Shown: positions 26,317 to 34,955 of the stretch, in pieces | Numbering within the stretch: position 1 is the stretch's first letter | How the letters are laid out: the number at the start of each line of letters is the position of its first letter | NCBI RefSeq assembly: GCF_000472285.1 | Contig: NZ_KI421424.1 | Location: 88,181 to 124,431 of the forward strand | Origin: Desulfuromonas sp. TF | Lineage (GTDB): Bacteria > Desulfobacterota > Desulfuromonadia > Desulfuromonadales > ATBO01 | Direction: 5' to 3' | Length of the DNA: 36,251 nucleotides | Notes under the pieces: generated by a model | The model's database searches: none | Told to the model about the DNA's origin: nothing | What the model saw: the letters and a program-made list of their open reading frames with translations, nothing else | Translations under genes and position numbers: made by a program

Positions 26317-27639
26317 TTACCGGCTCTCCAGAGTCCGCATCCGTTCGGCCGCCGTCCGACCCAGCTTCCCCTTGGGGTCGGCCTCGGCCACGGCTCGAAA
26401 CAGCTCCAGGGCCTTCTGCTTCCTCCCCAATTTCTCGTTCCCTTCGGCCAGGAGAAAGCCGCCCTGCAAGGTGGGCAGCAACTCCATGCTCCTTTCCAGC
26501 GACTGTACGGCGGCGGCACCATCTTCCTGCTGCAGGTGGACATACCCCAGTCCGAGATGAGACTGATAATAATCTCCGTCGAGTTGCACGGACTTGATCA
26601 GATAGCGGCGGGCCGGGTTCAGATCTCCAGCCTTGATGGAAGCCAGTCCCAGGCCGGTATAGATCAGCGCCTCGTTCGGCGCTATCTCCAGGGCTCGGAG
26701 GTAGGTTTCGATCGCTCCAACCAGATCGTCCCCCGCCTCAAGTCGGCGGGCCTGCTCATACAGCTCATAGGCGGGCTGCACCTTCCGCAACCCGGCGGTG
26801 GCATCGAGGAACGGCTTGGGGCGCAGTTCATGCCGGGGATCTCTCAGGGCCTGCGGAAAATTGACGCGAATATAATCTTCATTGGCCAGCATCCGGTCCC
26901 GGGAGAAGGGATGGGTGCGGAAGAGCCCGGCGAGCCAGCCAGGCTCCGCCCCCCCCTCTATCTTACTGTAGAAGAATTCCTGAAGTTGGACCGCCCCCGT
27001 CGGGTTGTAGCCGGAACGCACCATGTAGTCGATCCCCAGCATGTCGGACTCCCGCTCCTGATCGCGGCTGTAGGAGTTCTCCAGAAGGCTGGCGGTCAGT
27101 TGTCCCGCCTGCTCGGCAAGAGGACCGTACCCCGTCTCCGCGGTTACCCCCGACAGGACCGCCAGGGCCGCATTGAAAAGCGTCCCACGCTGCATCCCCT
27201 GCACGGAATGCCTGGCGGCCACATGACCGACTTCATGTCCCAGGACAGCGGCGAGCTGCGCTTCGTTCTCCAGATGGACCAGCAGGCCGCGGCTGATGGC
27301 GATGAACCCACCGGGAAGAGCGAAGGCATTCGGGGTGGAATCGTTGACCACCCGAAAGGTATAGGGGAGGTCGGGCCGCTGGCTGAGTCGGCCGAGACGC
27401 CGGCCGACGTCGTTCACATACCCATTGAGGCGGGGATCGGGATATTCGCCCCCCATCTGCTGCAGGGCACGAGGGAAGGTCTTTTCGCCTATGGCGACTT
27501 CCTCGGCGACCGGCACCTGAAAAAGAGCCAGCTCCTTCTTTCCGGTTGCCGGATTGACCGAACAACCGCCACACAGCAGGAACAGAACGAGCAGGAAATA
27601 AAGGCAGTGAAAACCGCGAACAGAACTGCGAACAGGCAT
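26317..27639 (-). CDS. M48-family metalloprotease lipoprotein with TPR repeats (BepA-like)
   Basis: Periplasmic zinc protease of 440 aa, similar in layout to E. coli BepA/YfgC, which helps quality control of outer-membrane proteins and LptD. A signal sequence ends at a lipobox-like CGGC (Cys26; Cys at -3 is unusual, so lipidation is probable rather than sure). The catalytic motif is GHEVGHVAARHS (HExxH) with the third ligand in RDQERESDMLG. C-terminal TPR-like helices (about 300-430: YELYEQARRLEAGDDLVGA, LIYTGLGLASIKAGDLNPA) follow. GGAG is 11 nt before the ATG at 27639, and a promoter lies behind it. It is the first gene of the long minus-strand run. Confidence 0.9.
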   Translation of the reverse strand: MPVRSSVRGFHCLYFLLVLFLLCGGCSVNPATGKKELALFQVPVAEEVAIGEKTFPRALQQMGGEYPDPRLNGYVNDVGRRLGRLSQRPDLPYTFRVVNDSTPNAFALPGGFIAISRGLLVHLENEAQLAAVLGHEVGHVAARHSVQGMQRGTLFNAALAVLSGVTAETGYGPLAEQAGQLTASLLENSYSRDQERESDMLGIDYMVRSGYNPTGAVQLQEFFYSKIEGGAEPGWLAGLFRTHPFSRDRMLANEDYIRVNFPQALRDPRHELRPKPFLDATAGLRKVQPAYELYEQARRLEAGDDLVGAIETYLRALEIAPNEALIYTGLGLASIKAGDLNPARRYLIKSVQLDGDYYQSHLGLGYVHLQQEDGAAAVQSLERSMELLPTLQGGFLLAEGNEKLGRKQKALELFRAVAEADPKGKLGRTAAERMRTLESR

Positions 27640-27671
27640 ATGGATATCTCCGATCAGGGTGAGTCTGCCCG

Positions 27672-27700
27672 ATCTTAAAACGTTCTCCACAACTTGGCAA
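27672..27700 (-). promoter_or_regulatory. Predicted sigma70 promoter of the M48 protease gene
   Basis: Minus-strand TTGCCA, 17-nt spacer, TAAGAT; the leader would be about 26 nt. It is one side of the only divergent gene pair in the window. Confidence 0.5.
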
Positions 27701-27812
27701 GACCGACATCATTGATGCCGTCAATCAATATGTTCTTCCTCTCGCCCCAAGGAGGGGGCGCTAGACGCCTTTCCTGGCATTGTGTGAGGAGACGTTCCGG
27801 GTCTTAATTTTT

Positions 27813-27842
27813 TTGTGGCCATTTAAAGTTCCATCCTATAAG
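27813..27842 (+). promoter_or_regulatory. Predicted sigma70 promoter of typA
   Basis: TTGTGG, 18-nt spacer, TATAAG, about 50 nt before the typA start. A 6-bp stem (CGCCCC/GGGGCG, 27743-27760) without T run lies between this and the opposing promoter. Confidence 0.4.
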
Positions 27843-27894
27843 ATGGGTGGGTTTAGCAAAGAACAACATTTATATTTTAGGAGCAGTTAATTCC

Positions 27895-29706
<1,812 letters not shown>

Positions 29707-29730
29707 GATCCAATACATTCTGCTGAAATG

Positions 29731-29759
29731 AAAAGAGGCTCCCTCAAGGAGCCTCTTTT
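29731..29759 (+). terminator. Rho-independent terminator after typA
   Basis: Perfect 12-bp stem AAAAGAGGCTCC / GGAGCCTCTTTT with a 5-nt loop, flanked by A and T runs. Confidence 0.92.
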
Positions 29760-29965
29760 CTATTTCTGCCCTTTATCTACCGGACTGGTCTGACCAAATA
29801 CAATTAAAAATCGTACATATGTTTTAAACACAAAAAATATAATGCTTACGGGAACTTGGAATAGGATTGCCGAATCGACATCCCCGCCCTTAAAAAAATA
29901 TCAAATATCGTTATGGACAGCAAACCATTAACATTCTAAGTATTTATTTTATCGACTTTTTTTAC
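29760..29965. other. AT-rich intergenic stretch
   Basis: Part of the 336-nt gap between typA and the zinc-ribbon gene. Noticeably richer in A and T than the coding sequence around it (runs such as TTAAAAAAATATCAAATATC). No open frame with a ribosome binding site, RNA gene or repeat was seen. Confidence 0.6.
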
Positions 29966-29994
29966 TTGCAATCCGCCTCGGACAGACCTATTCT
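29966..29994 (+). promoter_or_regulatory. Predicted sigma70 promoter of the zinc-ribbon miniprotein
   Basis: TTGCAA, 17-nt spacer, TATTCT. The start site would be near 30001, giving a 42-nt leader. Confidence 0.5.
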
Positions 29995-30042
29995 CTAAAC
30001 AATTGTGGTAATTATAACCAGATAGCAAAGAGGAGAGCGGCG

Positions 30043-30216
30043 ATGATGGAATGTCCGATATGCAAGAACAAAACCCATGTGGAAATTGACACTCATTCAG
30101 ACGGGTTTACGGAGAACCTGCAGGAGTGCGGCGACTGCGGCGCTCTATGGGCCGTGAAGGGAGAGCGCGAAATCATCATTCACGGAGCGACGGCGCCGGT
30201 TGCGGCCAACGAGTAG
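30043..30216 (+). CDS. 57-aa zinc-ribbon miniprotein, function unknown
   Basis: A small gene with strong support: AGGAG 7 nt before the ATG, a promoter-like sequence upstream, and a product with two CxxC pairs (C4-PI-C7 and C29-GD-C32) separated by 21 residues, the pattern of a zinc ribbon. The N-terminus reads MMECPICKNKTH, and the second knuckle is ECGDCGALW. The C-terminal tail (about residues 40-57) is aliphatic and Ala-rich. It is soluble with no signal peptide. Such proteins can be nucleic-acid or protein adaptors, but nothing indicates the partner. It stands alone on the plus strand between typA and the AMMECR1 gene. Confidence 0.75.
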   Translation: MMECPICKNKTHVEIDTHSDGFTENLQECGDCGALWAVKGEREIIIHGATAPVAANE

Positions 30217-30284
30217 GTTCTCAGGAGCGTGGGTGCGGCACACTACCCTCCGCAAGATTCACAAGTGATCACTTCTTACAATAC

Positions 30285-30336
30285 GGCCCCATGCGGCGGG
30301 TCGGCAATCGCTTTGCTGCCGGCCCGCGCCGGGGCA
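30285..30336 (+). other. Strong GC-rich imperfect hairpin in intergenic DNA
   Basis: An inner 11-bp stem GCGGGTCGGCA / TGCCGGCCCGC (one G-U) at 30296-30327 is capped by a 10-nt loop. It is extended after an internal loop by GCCCC / GGGGC (30286-30290 with 30331-30335). There is no T run, so it is not a standard terminator. It may belong to a small RNA or a 3' protective structure of the miniprotein mRNA. The rest of this 387-nt gap (30217-30603) shows no open frame with a ribosome binding site. Confidence 0.5.
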
Positions 30337-30466
30337 ATCCTCCGCGTGAATCCCAAGCTTCGACTTATTTTAATCCTTCCTGCGCCTTCATCGATCTTAA
30401 AAGGACCGGAGAGACCGATCCTTCCGAGGATAATCAGTTTTTAACTCCCATCGTGAACCAAATCTC

Positions 30467-30495
30467 TTGAAAATTACGAGGAATCCGACTAGTAT
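30467..30495 (+). promoter_or_regulatory. Predicted sigma70 promoter of the AMMECR1 gene
   Basis: TTGAAA, 17-nt spacer, TAGTAT; leader of about 100 nt containing a small hairpin CGGCC / GGCCG at 30507-30529. Confidence 0.5.
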
Positions 30496-30603
30496 TGCGT
30501 CGTCGCCGGCCTAAAAATTCCCGGGGCCGATATTCATGGCGTCGCCACACCTTGGTTTTTTTGCGAAGCATCAATATTCATGGTTTGTCTTACAGGAGGT
30601 TTC

Positions 30604-31158
30604 GTGGAAAAGGAGCTGACTTCTAAGGAAAAGGGCATCCTGCTCTCCATCGCCCGCAAATCGATCGAAACCCATATTCAAAGTGGTCAGGTCTACATAG
30701 AACCGAGGGAAGAAATGTCCCTCAACACCCGCAACGGTTGTTTTGTCACCATTAAACAGAGCGGCCAGCTCAGGGGCTGCATCGGCAACTTTCAGTCCGA
30801 GCTTCCAATATTCAGAGAGGTTGCTGAGATGGCCGTCGCATCGGCCAGCAAGGATCCTCGCTTCTATCCGATGAAAGAAGAGGATCTCCAGGATTTCACG
30901 CTGGAGATCTCCGTTCTTACACCGTTGCACAAGATTGAGGATATCACCGAAATCGAGGTGGGCAAACACGGCATCTATCTCGAAAAAGGTTATTATCGGG
31001 GCGTCCTCCTCCCCCAGGTCGCCATCGAACATTCCTGGGACCGGGAAACCTTTCTGAATCAGACCTGCGTCAAGGCCGGTCTGCCGACCGACGCCTGGCG
31101 TGCCGATGATGCCGAAATCTATATTTTCAGTGCCCAGGTTTTCGGAGAAGAAAGCTGA
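30604..31158 (+). CDS. AMMECR1-domain protein (AmmeMemoRadiSam system protein A)
   Basis: The 184-aa product matches the AMMECR1 fold. The conserved core GQLRGCIGNF is intact, followed by ASASKDPRFYPMKEEDL, LEISVLTPLHKI, GKHGIYLEKGYYRGVLLPQVAIEHSWDRETFLNQTC and KAGLPTDAW. In many bacteria this protein is encoded with a Memo-like protein and a radical-SAM enzyme; its reaction is not established. Neither partner is in this window. The GTG at 30604 is chosen because CAGGAGG stands directly before it; the ATG at 30580 lies upstream of that site. A terminator follows, so it is a single-gene unit. Confidence 0.92.
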   Translation: MEKELTSKEKGILLSIARKSIETHIQSGQVYIEPREEMSLNTRNGCFVTIKQSGQLRGCIGNFQSELPIFREVAEMAVASASKDPRFYPMKEEDLQDFTLEISVLTPLHKIEDITEIEVGKHGIYLEKGYYRGVLLPQVAIEHSWDRETFLNQTCVKAGLPTDAWRADDAEIYIFSAQVFGEES

Positions 31159-31194
31159 GCATCGCCTCTCCAAAATCCAATCCATGACGATGAC

Positions 31195-31217
31195 GCCCTC
31201 TTCACGAGGGCTTTTTT
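31195..31217 (+). terminator. Rho-independent terminator after the AMMECR1 gene
   Basis: Stem GCCCTC / GAGGGC with TTCAC loop followed by TTTTTT, 36 nt after the stop codon. Confidence 0.9.
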
Positions 31218-31331
31218 GTATTTAAGAAAATATCTTCCAAGCCATTTTATATCTTTTATCCCCTTCGAAACTCCGATAGGCTCAGGTGATGAAAGGGAGT
31301 TATTCCCAAATGCAGTTTTCCCGGTTTCAAC
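31218..31331. other. Intergenic stretch, nothing recognised
   Basis: First part of the 437-nt gap before the GGDEF-EAL gene. AT-rich, without open frames or repeats that can be supported. Confidence 0.5.
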
Positions 31332-31360
31332 TTGACTAAAATAAAACATCGTTGTAATTT
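31332..31360 (+). promoter_or_regulatory. Predicted sigma70 promoter of the GGDEF-EAL gene
   Basis: TTGACT, 17-nt spacer, TAATTT. The start site would be near 31367, giving a long leader of about 230 nt. The leader contains a small CCGG-TTCA-CCGG hairpin (31418-31429), but no riboswitch class could be recognised. Confidence 0.5.
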
Positions 31361-31595
31361 ATTCCAGCTCCTTTACTTTTTTCTACGGCATGTCAGGAAT
31401 CCTCTCTCAAAGGCGACCGGTTCACCGGAAATTCAGCACGAAAGAATTATTTAATATTCATTCATCATTTCAATTCGTTATCGCGGAAACCGGAGACTAA
31501 TTCCCAGTTCAGTCCTCCCGCGGCCTGAAACCCTGCACTAGTATAAATTGTGTTTCAAAAATAAAAATAATCTCCCGCTCCAGAGCGAATCAACC

Positions 31596-33809
31596 ATGAT
31601 CTATAAAGATATCCCATTAAAATTATCCCGGAAGATGATGGCGGTTGCCGCGGGAAGTGGTGACAATTTCATCCGTACTCTGGACGAGATCTTTTCGAAC
31701 GACCTGGATATGGACTTTCTCGTCATCGGTCGACTCGATAACGATGGCGGACACATCCGCTCGACCTCCCTGTTCATCGATCACCAGCCCCGTGAAAACC
31801 TGACCTATTCTGTCGAAGGCACCCCCTGTGAGCGGATGATCAAAGTGGGAAAACCCTCCATTGTTCCTTCTTCTCTGAAAAAGCATTTCCCTTCGCATGG
31901 AGTATTTTACCAGGACGCGGAATGCTATTTCGGCATGCCGCTTTTCAACTCTACGGGGCAGCTTGAAGGGTTGATGGCGGTACTGGGCCGCAGAAAGGCC
32001 AAAAATCCCGAAGTGATTCAGGCAGTGCTCAAATTTTTCGCAGCCCGGGTCGCCGCCGAAATGGACCGGCGGATACTGAAGGAAAAACTTCTCGCACAGC
32101 GCCGACGTTCCCAGGCGATCCTGGATGCGGTCCCTTTTCCGATATTCTTCAAGAATGAAAAAGGCGTCTACACCGGCTGCAACACGAATTTTGAAAGGTT
32201 TATCGGGCTTGACCGGAATAAAATCATCGGTCAGACCGTCTACGGAGTTTCCCCCGAAGAATTCGCCGCCGTTTACCATGAAGCGGATCAGGCACTCTTC
32301 CGCCAGGGAGGGAGCCAGAGTTACGAAACCGCGGTGCGGTATGCCGATGGCACAAATCGCGAGGTCCTTTTCCAAAAAGCCGTCTTCAAGAATCCCGATG
32401 GAGTCACAGGTGGCATCGTCGGCACCATGATCGATATAACCGCGCGAAAAGAGGCGGAAAAAGTCGCCCGATATCTGTCTCATTTCGATCCATTGACCAA
32501 CCTGCCCAACCAGGTCCTTTTCACCGACCGCATCAACATGAAAATTGCCGCTTCGCACCGGGTGAACAAGAGTTTCGCCCTGTTCTGCCTGGACCTGGAT
32601 CATTTCAAAAAGATCAACAATGCCTTCGGCCACCCCAGAGGGGATCAGATTCTTCAGATGTTTGCCAAACGGCTGACCGCCTTTCTGCACGAAAACGATA
32701 CCATCTCACGCATGGGCGGCGACAGTTTCAATCTATTGATACCCGACATCGACCAGGAGAGCACGGCGGCGCAACTGGCGAAGCGACTCCTTGAAGTGGT
32801 CAGCCTCCCGTTTACCGTCGATGAGCAGGAAGTCGTGATCAATGCCAGCCTGGGGATCTCCATTTACCCTCATGACGGCGCCGATGCCCGCACTCTGTTG
32901 AAAAACGCCGACACCGCCCTGCAGCAGGCAAAAGAGAAAGGCCGAAACACCCTTCAATTCTTCGCTTCCGAGATGAATACCCGGGCGGAGGAGCGGATGC
33001 TTACGGAAGGACAGCTTCGCAAGGCGCTGGCGAAGAATGAATTCGTCCTCCACTACCAGCCCCAGGTAGACGCTGCCACCCTGAAAGTGATCGGAATCGA
33101 GGCGCTGGTGCGCTGGCAGCACCCGACGCGAGGCTTGCTCTTCCCCGCCAACTTCATCTCCCTGGCCGAAGAGACCGGTTTGATCATCCCCCTCGGCGAG
33201 TGGGTTTTGCGGACGGCCTGCCTTCAGGGCAGAAAGTTGCAGGATGAAGGAGCCCCGGCCTGGCGAATCGGAGTCAATCTCTCTCCCCGCCAGTTTCAGA
33301 AGCCCGAGCTCTATGATTCGATCCGTCATATTCTCTCGGAAACCGGTCTCAAGCCGAAGCATCTCAGCCTGGAAATCACTGAAAGCGTCATCATGAAAGA
33401 TGTCGACCATGCGATACAGACCCTGGCCCGGTTGAAAAAGATCGGAGTGCATATCTCCGTCGACGATTTCGGAACCGGATATTCATCCTTGAGCTACCTT
33501 AAGCACCTTCCCATCGACATGCTCAAAATCGATCGATCATTCGTCATGGAAATACCCGACAGCCCGGACGACATGGCTATCGTTACCGCCGTCATTTCCA
33601 TGGCCCACAACCTCAATATCAAGGTTCTGGCCGAGGGGGTACAGCGTGATGACCAGAAAACCTTCCTGCAGGCCAGCCGCTGCGATGAATTGCAGGGGTA
33701 CTTTTTCAGCCCTCCGATGGACGCTGAAGCGCTCCGCCAGATGAACGAAGGCGCCGGCTGCGACGAGGCTGCACCGATCGAAATCACTCAATGTGCTTTC
33801 GCCCGATGA
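31596..33809 (+). CDS. GAF-PAS-GGDEF(degenerate)-EAL c-di-GMP signalling protein
   Basis: Cytoplasmic multidomain protein of 737 aa. A GAF-like domain spans about residues 10-160 (CYFGMPLFNSTGQLEGLMAV), a PAS domain about 175-290 (ILDAVPFPIFFKNEKG, GTMIDITARKEAEK), a GGDEF domain about 295-455 and an EAL domain about 470-725. The cyclase signature reads RMGGDSF: the catalytic Glu of GGDEF is Ser, so cyclase activity is doubtful, and no RxxD inhibitory site is seen. The EAL domain is intact: EALVRW, VNLSPRQF, LEITES, DDFGTGYSS, LKIDRSF, LAEGVQ and LQGYFF. It is therefore likely a c-di-GMP phosphodiesterase. The ATG at 31596 has a weak ribosome binding site; a TTG at 31548 would add 16 residues. 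It precedes the chemosensory genes. Confidence 0.93.
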   Translation: MIYKDIPLKLSRKMMAVAAGSGDNFIRTLDEIFSNDLDMDFLVIGRLDNDGGHIRSTSLFIDHQPRENLTYSVEGTPCERMIKVGKPSIVPSSLKKHFPSHGVFYQDAECYFGMPLFNSTGQLEGLMAVLGRRKAKNPEVIQAVLKFFAARVAAEMDRRILKEKLLAQRRRSQAILDAVPFPIFFKNEKGVYTGCNTNFERFIGLDRNKIIGQTVYGVSPEEFAAVYHEADQALFRQGGSQSYETAVRYADGTNREVLFQKAVFKNPDGVTGGIVGTMIDITARKEAEKVARYLSHFDPLTNLPNQVLFTDRINMKIAASHRVNKSFALFCLDLDHFKKINNAFGHPRGDQILQMFAKRLTAFLHENDTISRMGGDSFNLLIPDIDQESTAAQLAKRLLEVVSLPFTVDEQEVVINASLGISIYPHDGADARTLLKNADTALQQAKEKGRNTLQFFASEMNTRAEERMLTEGQLRKALAKNEFVLHYQPQVDAATLKVIGIEALVRWQHPTRGLLFPANFISLAEETGLIIPLGEWVLRTACLQGRKLQDEGAPAWRIGVNLSPRQFQKPELYDSIRHILSETGLKPKHLSLEITESVIMKDVDHAIQTLARLKKIGVHISVDDFGTGYSSLSYLKHLPIDMLKIDRSFVMEIPDSPDDMAIVTAVISMAHNLNIKVLAEGVQRDDQKTFLQASRCDELQGYFFSPPMDAEALRQMNEGAGCDEAAPIEITQCAFAR

Positions 33810-33910
33810 ATCTCCTTTACCTGCACAACTGCTGATTTCAGCTCAACCAGGAGCATGTACCTGATTTTTCAAATCGAATCGAGAGACAATCCATGAAAAA
33901 GGAATCATCA

Positions 33911-34285
33911 ATGGCAGCAAAACGCGTCGTCGTGATCGACGACAGCAAGCTGGTTCTGGCCGTGGCCGCCGATGCCCTGCAAAGTGCAGGCTATGAGGTC
34001 ATTACTGCCGACTCGGGGATTGAAGCCAACCGCCACATCTATTCATCCCGCCGCCCCGATCTGATCCTGATCGATGTCATGATGCCTATGCTCAACGGCG
34101 ACCGGAAGGTGCGACTGCTCAAGGAACGCGAATCAAGCCGCAACATTCCCATACTCCTGATGTCGACCAAACCCCGGGAAGAACTGGAAATTCTCGCCCG
34201 GAATTCCGGAGCGGACGGATACGTTCTGAAACCCTTCGACGGCAGGTCCCTGATACGGCATGTGGAAAGTATTCTCGCGGCTTGA
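33911..34285 (+). CDS. Single-domain CheY-like response regulator
   Basis: Receiver domain with no output domain, 124 aa from this start. The acidic pair is in VVVIDDSKL, the phosphoacceptor Asp in LILIDVMMPMLNGD (Asp55), the switch Ser in LLMSTKP (Ser85) and the conserved Lys in YVLKPFDG (Lys107). All catalytic residues are therefore present. The ATG at 33911 has AAAGGA 7 nt upstream; another ATG at 33893 with GAGAGA before it would add MKKESS, so the start is uncertain by six residues. It lies 101 nt after the GGDEF-EAL gene and 33 nt before the CheW gene, suggesting an operon in which it receives phosphate from a CheA outside the window. Confidence 0.93.
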   Translation: MAAKRVVVIDDSKLVLAVAADALQSAGYEVITADSGIEANRHIYSSRRPDLILIDVMMPMLNGDRKVRLLKERESSRNIPILLMSTKPREELEILARNSGADGYVLKPFDGRSLIRHVESILAA

Positions 34286-34318
34286 TCCGAATCGATTGAA
34301 CCATCTGCGGGGACCGGC

Positions 34319-34882
34319 ATGAAAAAACAGCAGACCTACCAGATCCAGGACGTTCTTAAGGAAATGCGGGAGGAGTACTGGAGGGGAATCGAGGAGGCCG
34401 AAGAGGCCACGGCTTCTGAAACCCGCGATTTCGTGGTGATCCGCCTGGCCGGTGAACGCTACGGTCTTTCCGCCTCGGCAGCCCGCGAAGTCCTGCGGAT
34501 GCCCCGCCTCATCCGCGTGCCGAGGGTAGTCGACCATATCCGGGGGGTCATCAACCTGCGCGGAGAGATCGTGGCGGTCACCGATCTGCGTCGAATGCTG
34601 GGGTTGCCCGGAGAGGATCTCCCTGCCGGCGGGAGGCTGGTGGTGGTGGAGACTGCCGGGCTGGTCACCGCCCTTCTGGCGGAACGGGTGGAAGGAATCC
34701 AAAGCATCGCCGTCGATTCGATCGAACCGTGTACGGAGGGGTTTGCCGGGTTTCCCCGGGAGGCGGTTGCGGGACGGACGGTGGGGGAGGAAGGTCTGTT
34801 GATTCTCCTCAACCTGGAGCATATCCTGTCCCGCTCGGAGTTCGTGATCGATCAGAAAAGAGAGGGCACGCATAACGCGTGA
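34319..34882 (+). CDS. CheW-like chemotaxis adaptor protein
   Basis: Couples receptors to the CheA kinase. The 187-aa product is longer than simple CheW (about 150-170 aa) because of an N-terminal helical extension of about 36 residues (QDVLKEMREEYWRGIEEAEE). The CheW core follows: DFVVIRLAGERYGLSASAAREVL, IRVPRVVDHIRGVINLRGEI and VAVTDLRRMLGLP. The C-terminal residues EGTHNA are encoded where a 7-bp array begins. It lies between the receiver and the receptor gene on the same strand, as expected for an Mcp signalling cluster. Confidence 0.93.
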   Translation: MKKQQTYQIQDVLKEMREEYWRGIEEAEEATASETRDFVVIRLAGERYGLSASAAREVLRMPRLIRVPRVVDHIRGVINLRGEIVAVTDLRRMLGLPGEDLPAGGRLVVVETAGLVTALLAERVEGIQSIAVDSIEPCTEGFAGFPREAVAGRTVGEEGLLILLNLEHILSRSEFVIDQKREGTHNA

Positions 34883-34935
34883 AACGTGACGAGCGGAAGC
34901 CGCTGGTTGTCACTCGTTATCCGTTACCTGTCAAG
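34868..34935. repeat. Degenerate 7-bp tandem array (ACGCGTG/GTTACCT types)
   Basis: ACGCGTG, AAACGTG, ACGAGCG, and after a short break GTCACTC, GTTATCC, GTTACCT, GTCAAGA in 7-nt register. It covers the stop codon of the CheW gene (34880-34882) and ends before the MCP ribosome binding site. Confidence 0.75.
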
Positions 34936-34955
34936 ATTTATTAAAGGGAGTTGCC

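Noticed and set aside
30229-30444. Open frames of 71 and 114 codons in the gap before the AMMECR1 gene
   Set aside because: No ribosome binding site, no family motifs, overlapping frames, and the region contains a strong hairpin; treated as non-coding.
30217-30603. tRNA, SRP RNA or tmRNA in the large gap
   Set aside because: No cloverleaf, no conserved SRP Alu/S-domain bases and no tmRNA tag or CCA end were found.
31361-31595. c-di-GMP riboswitch before the GGDEF-EAL gene
   Set aside because: The conserved GEMM core segments and tetraloop/receptor pattern could not be found by eye.
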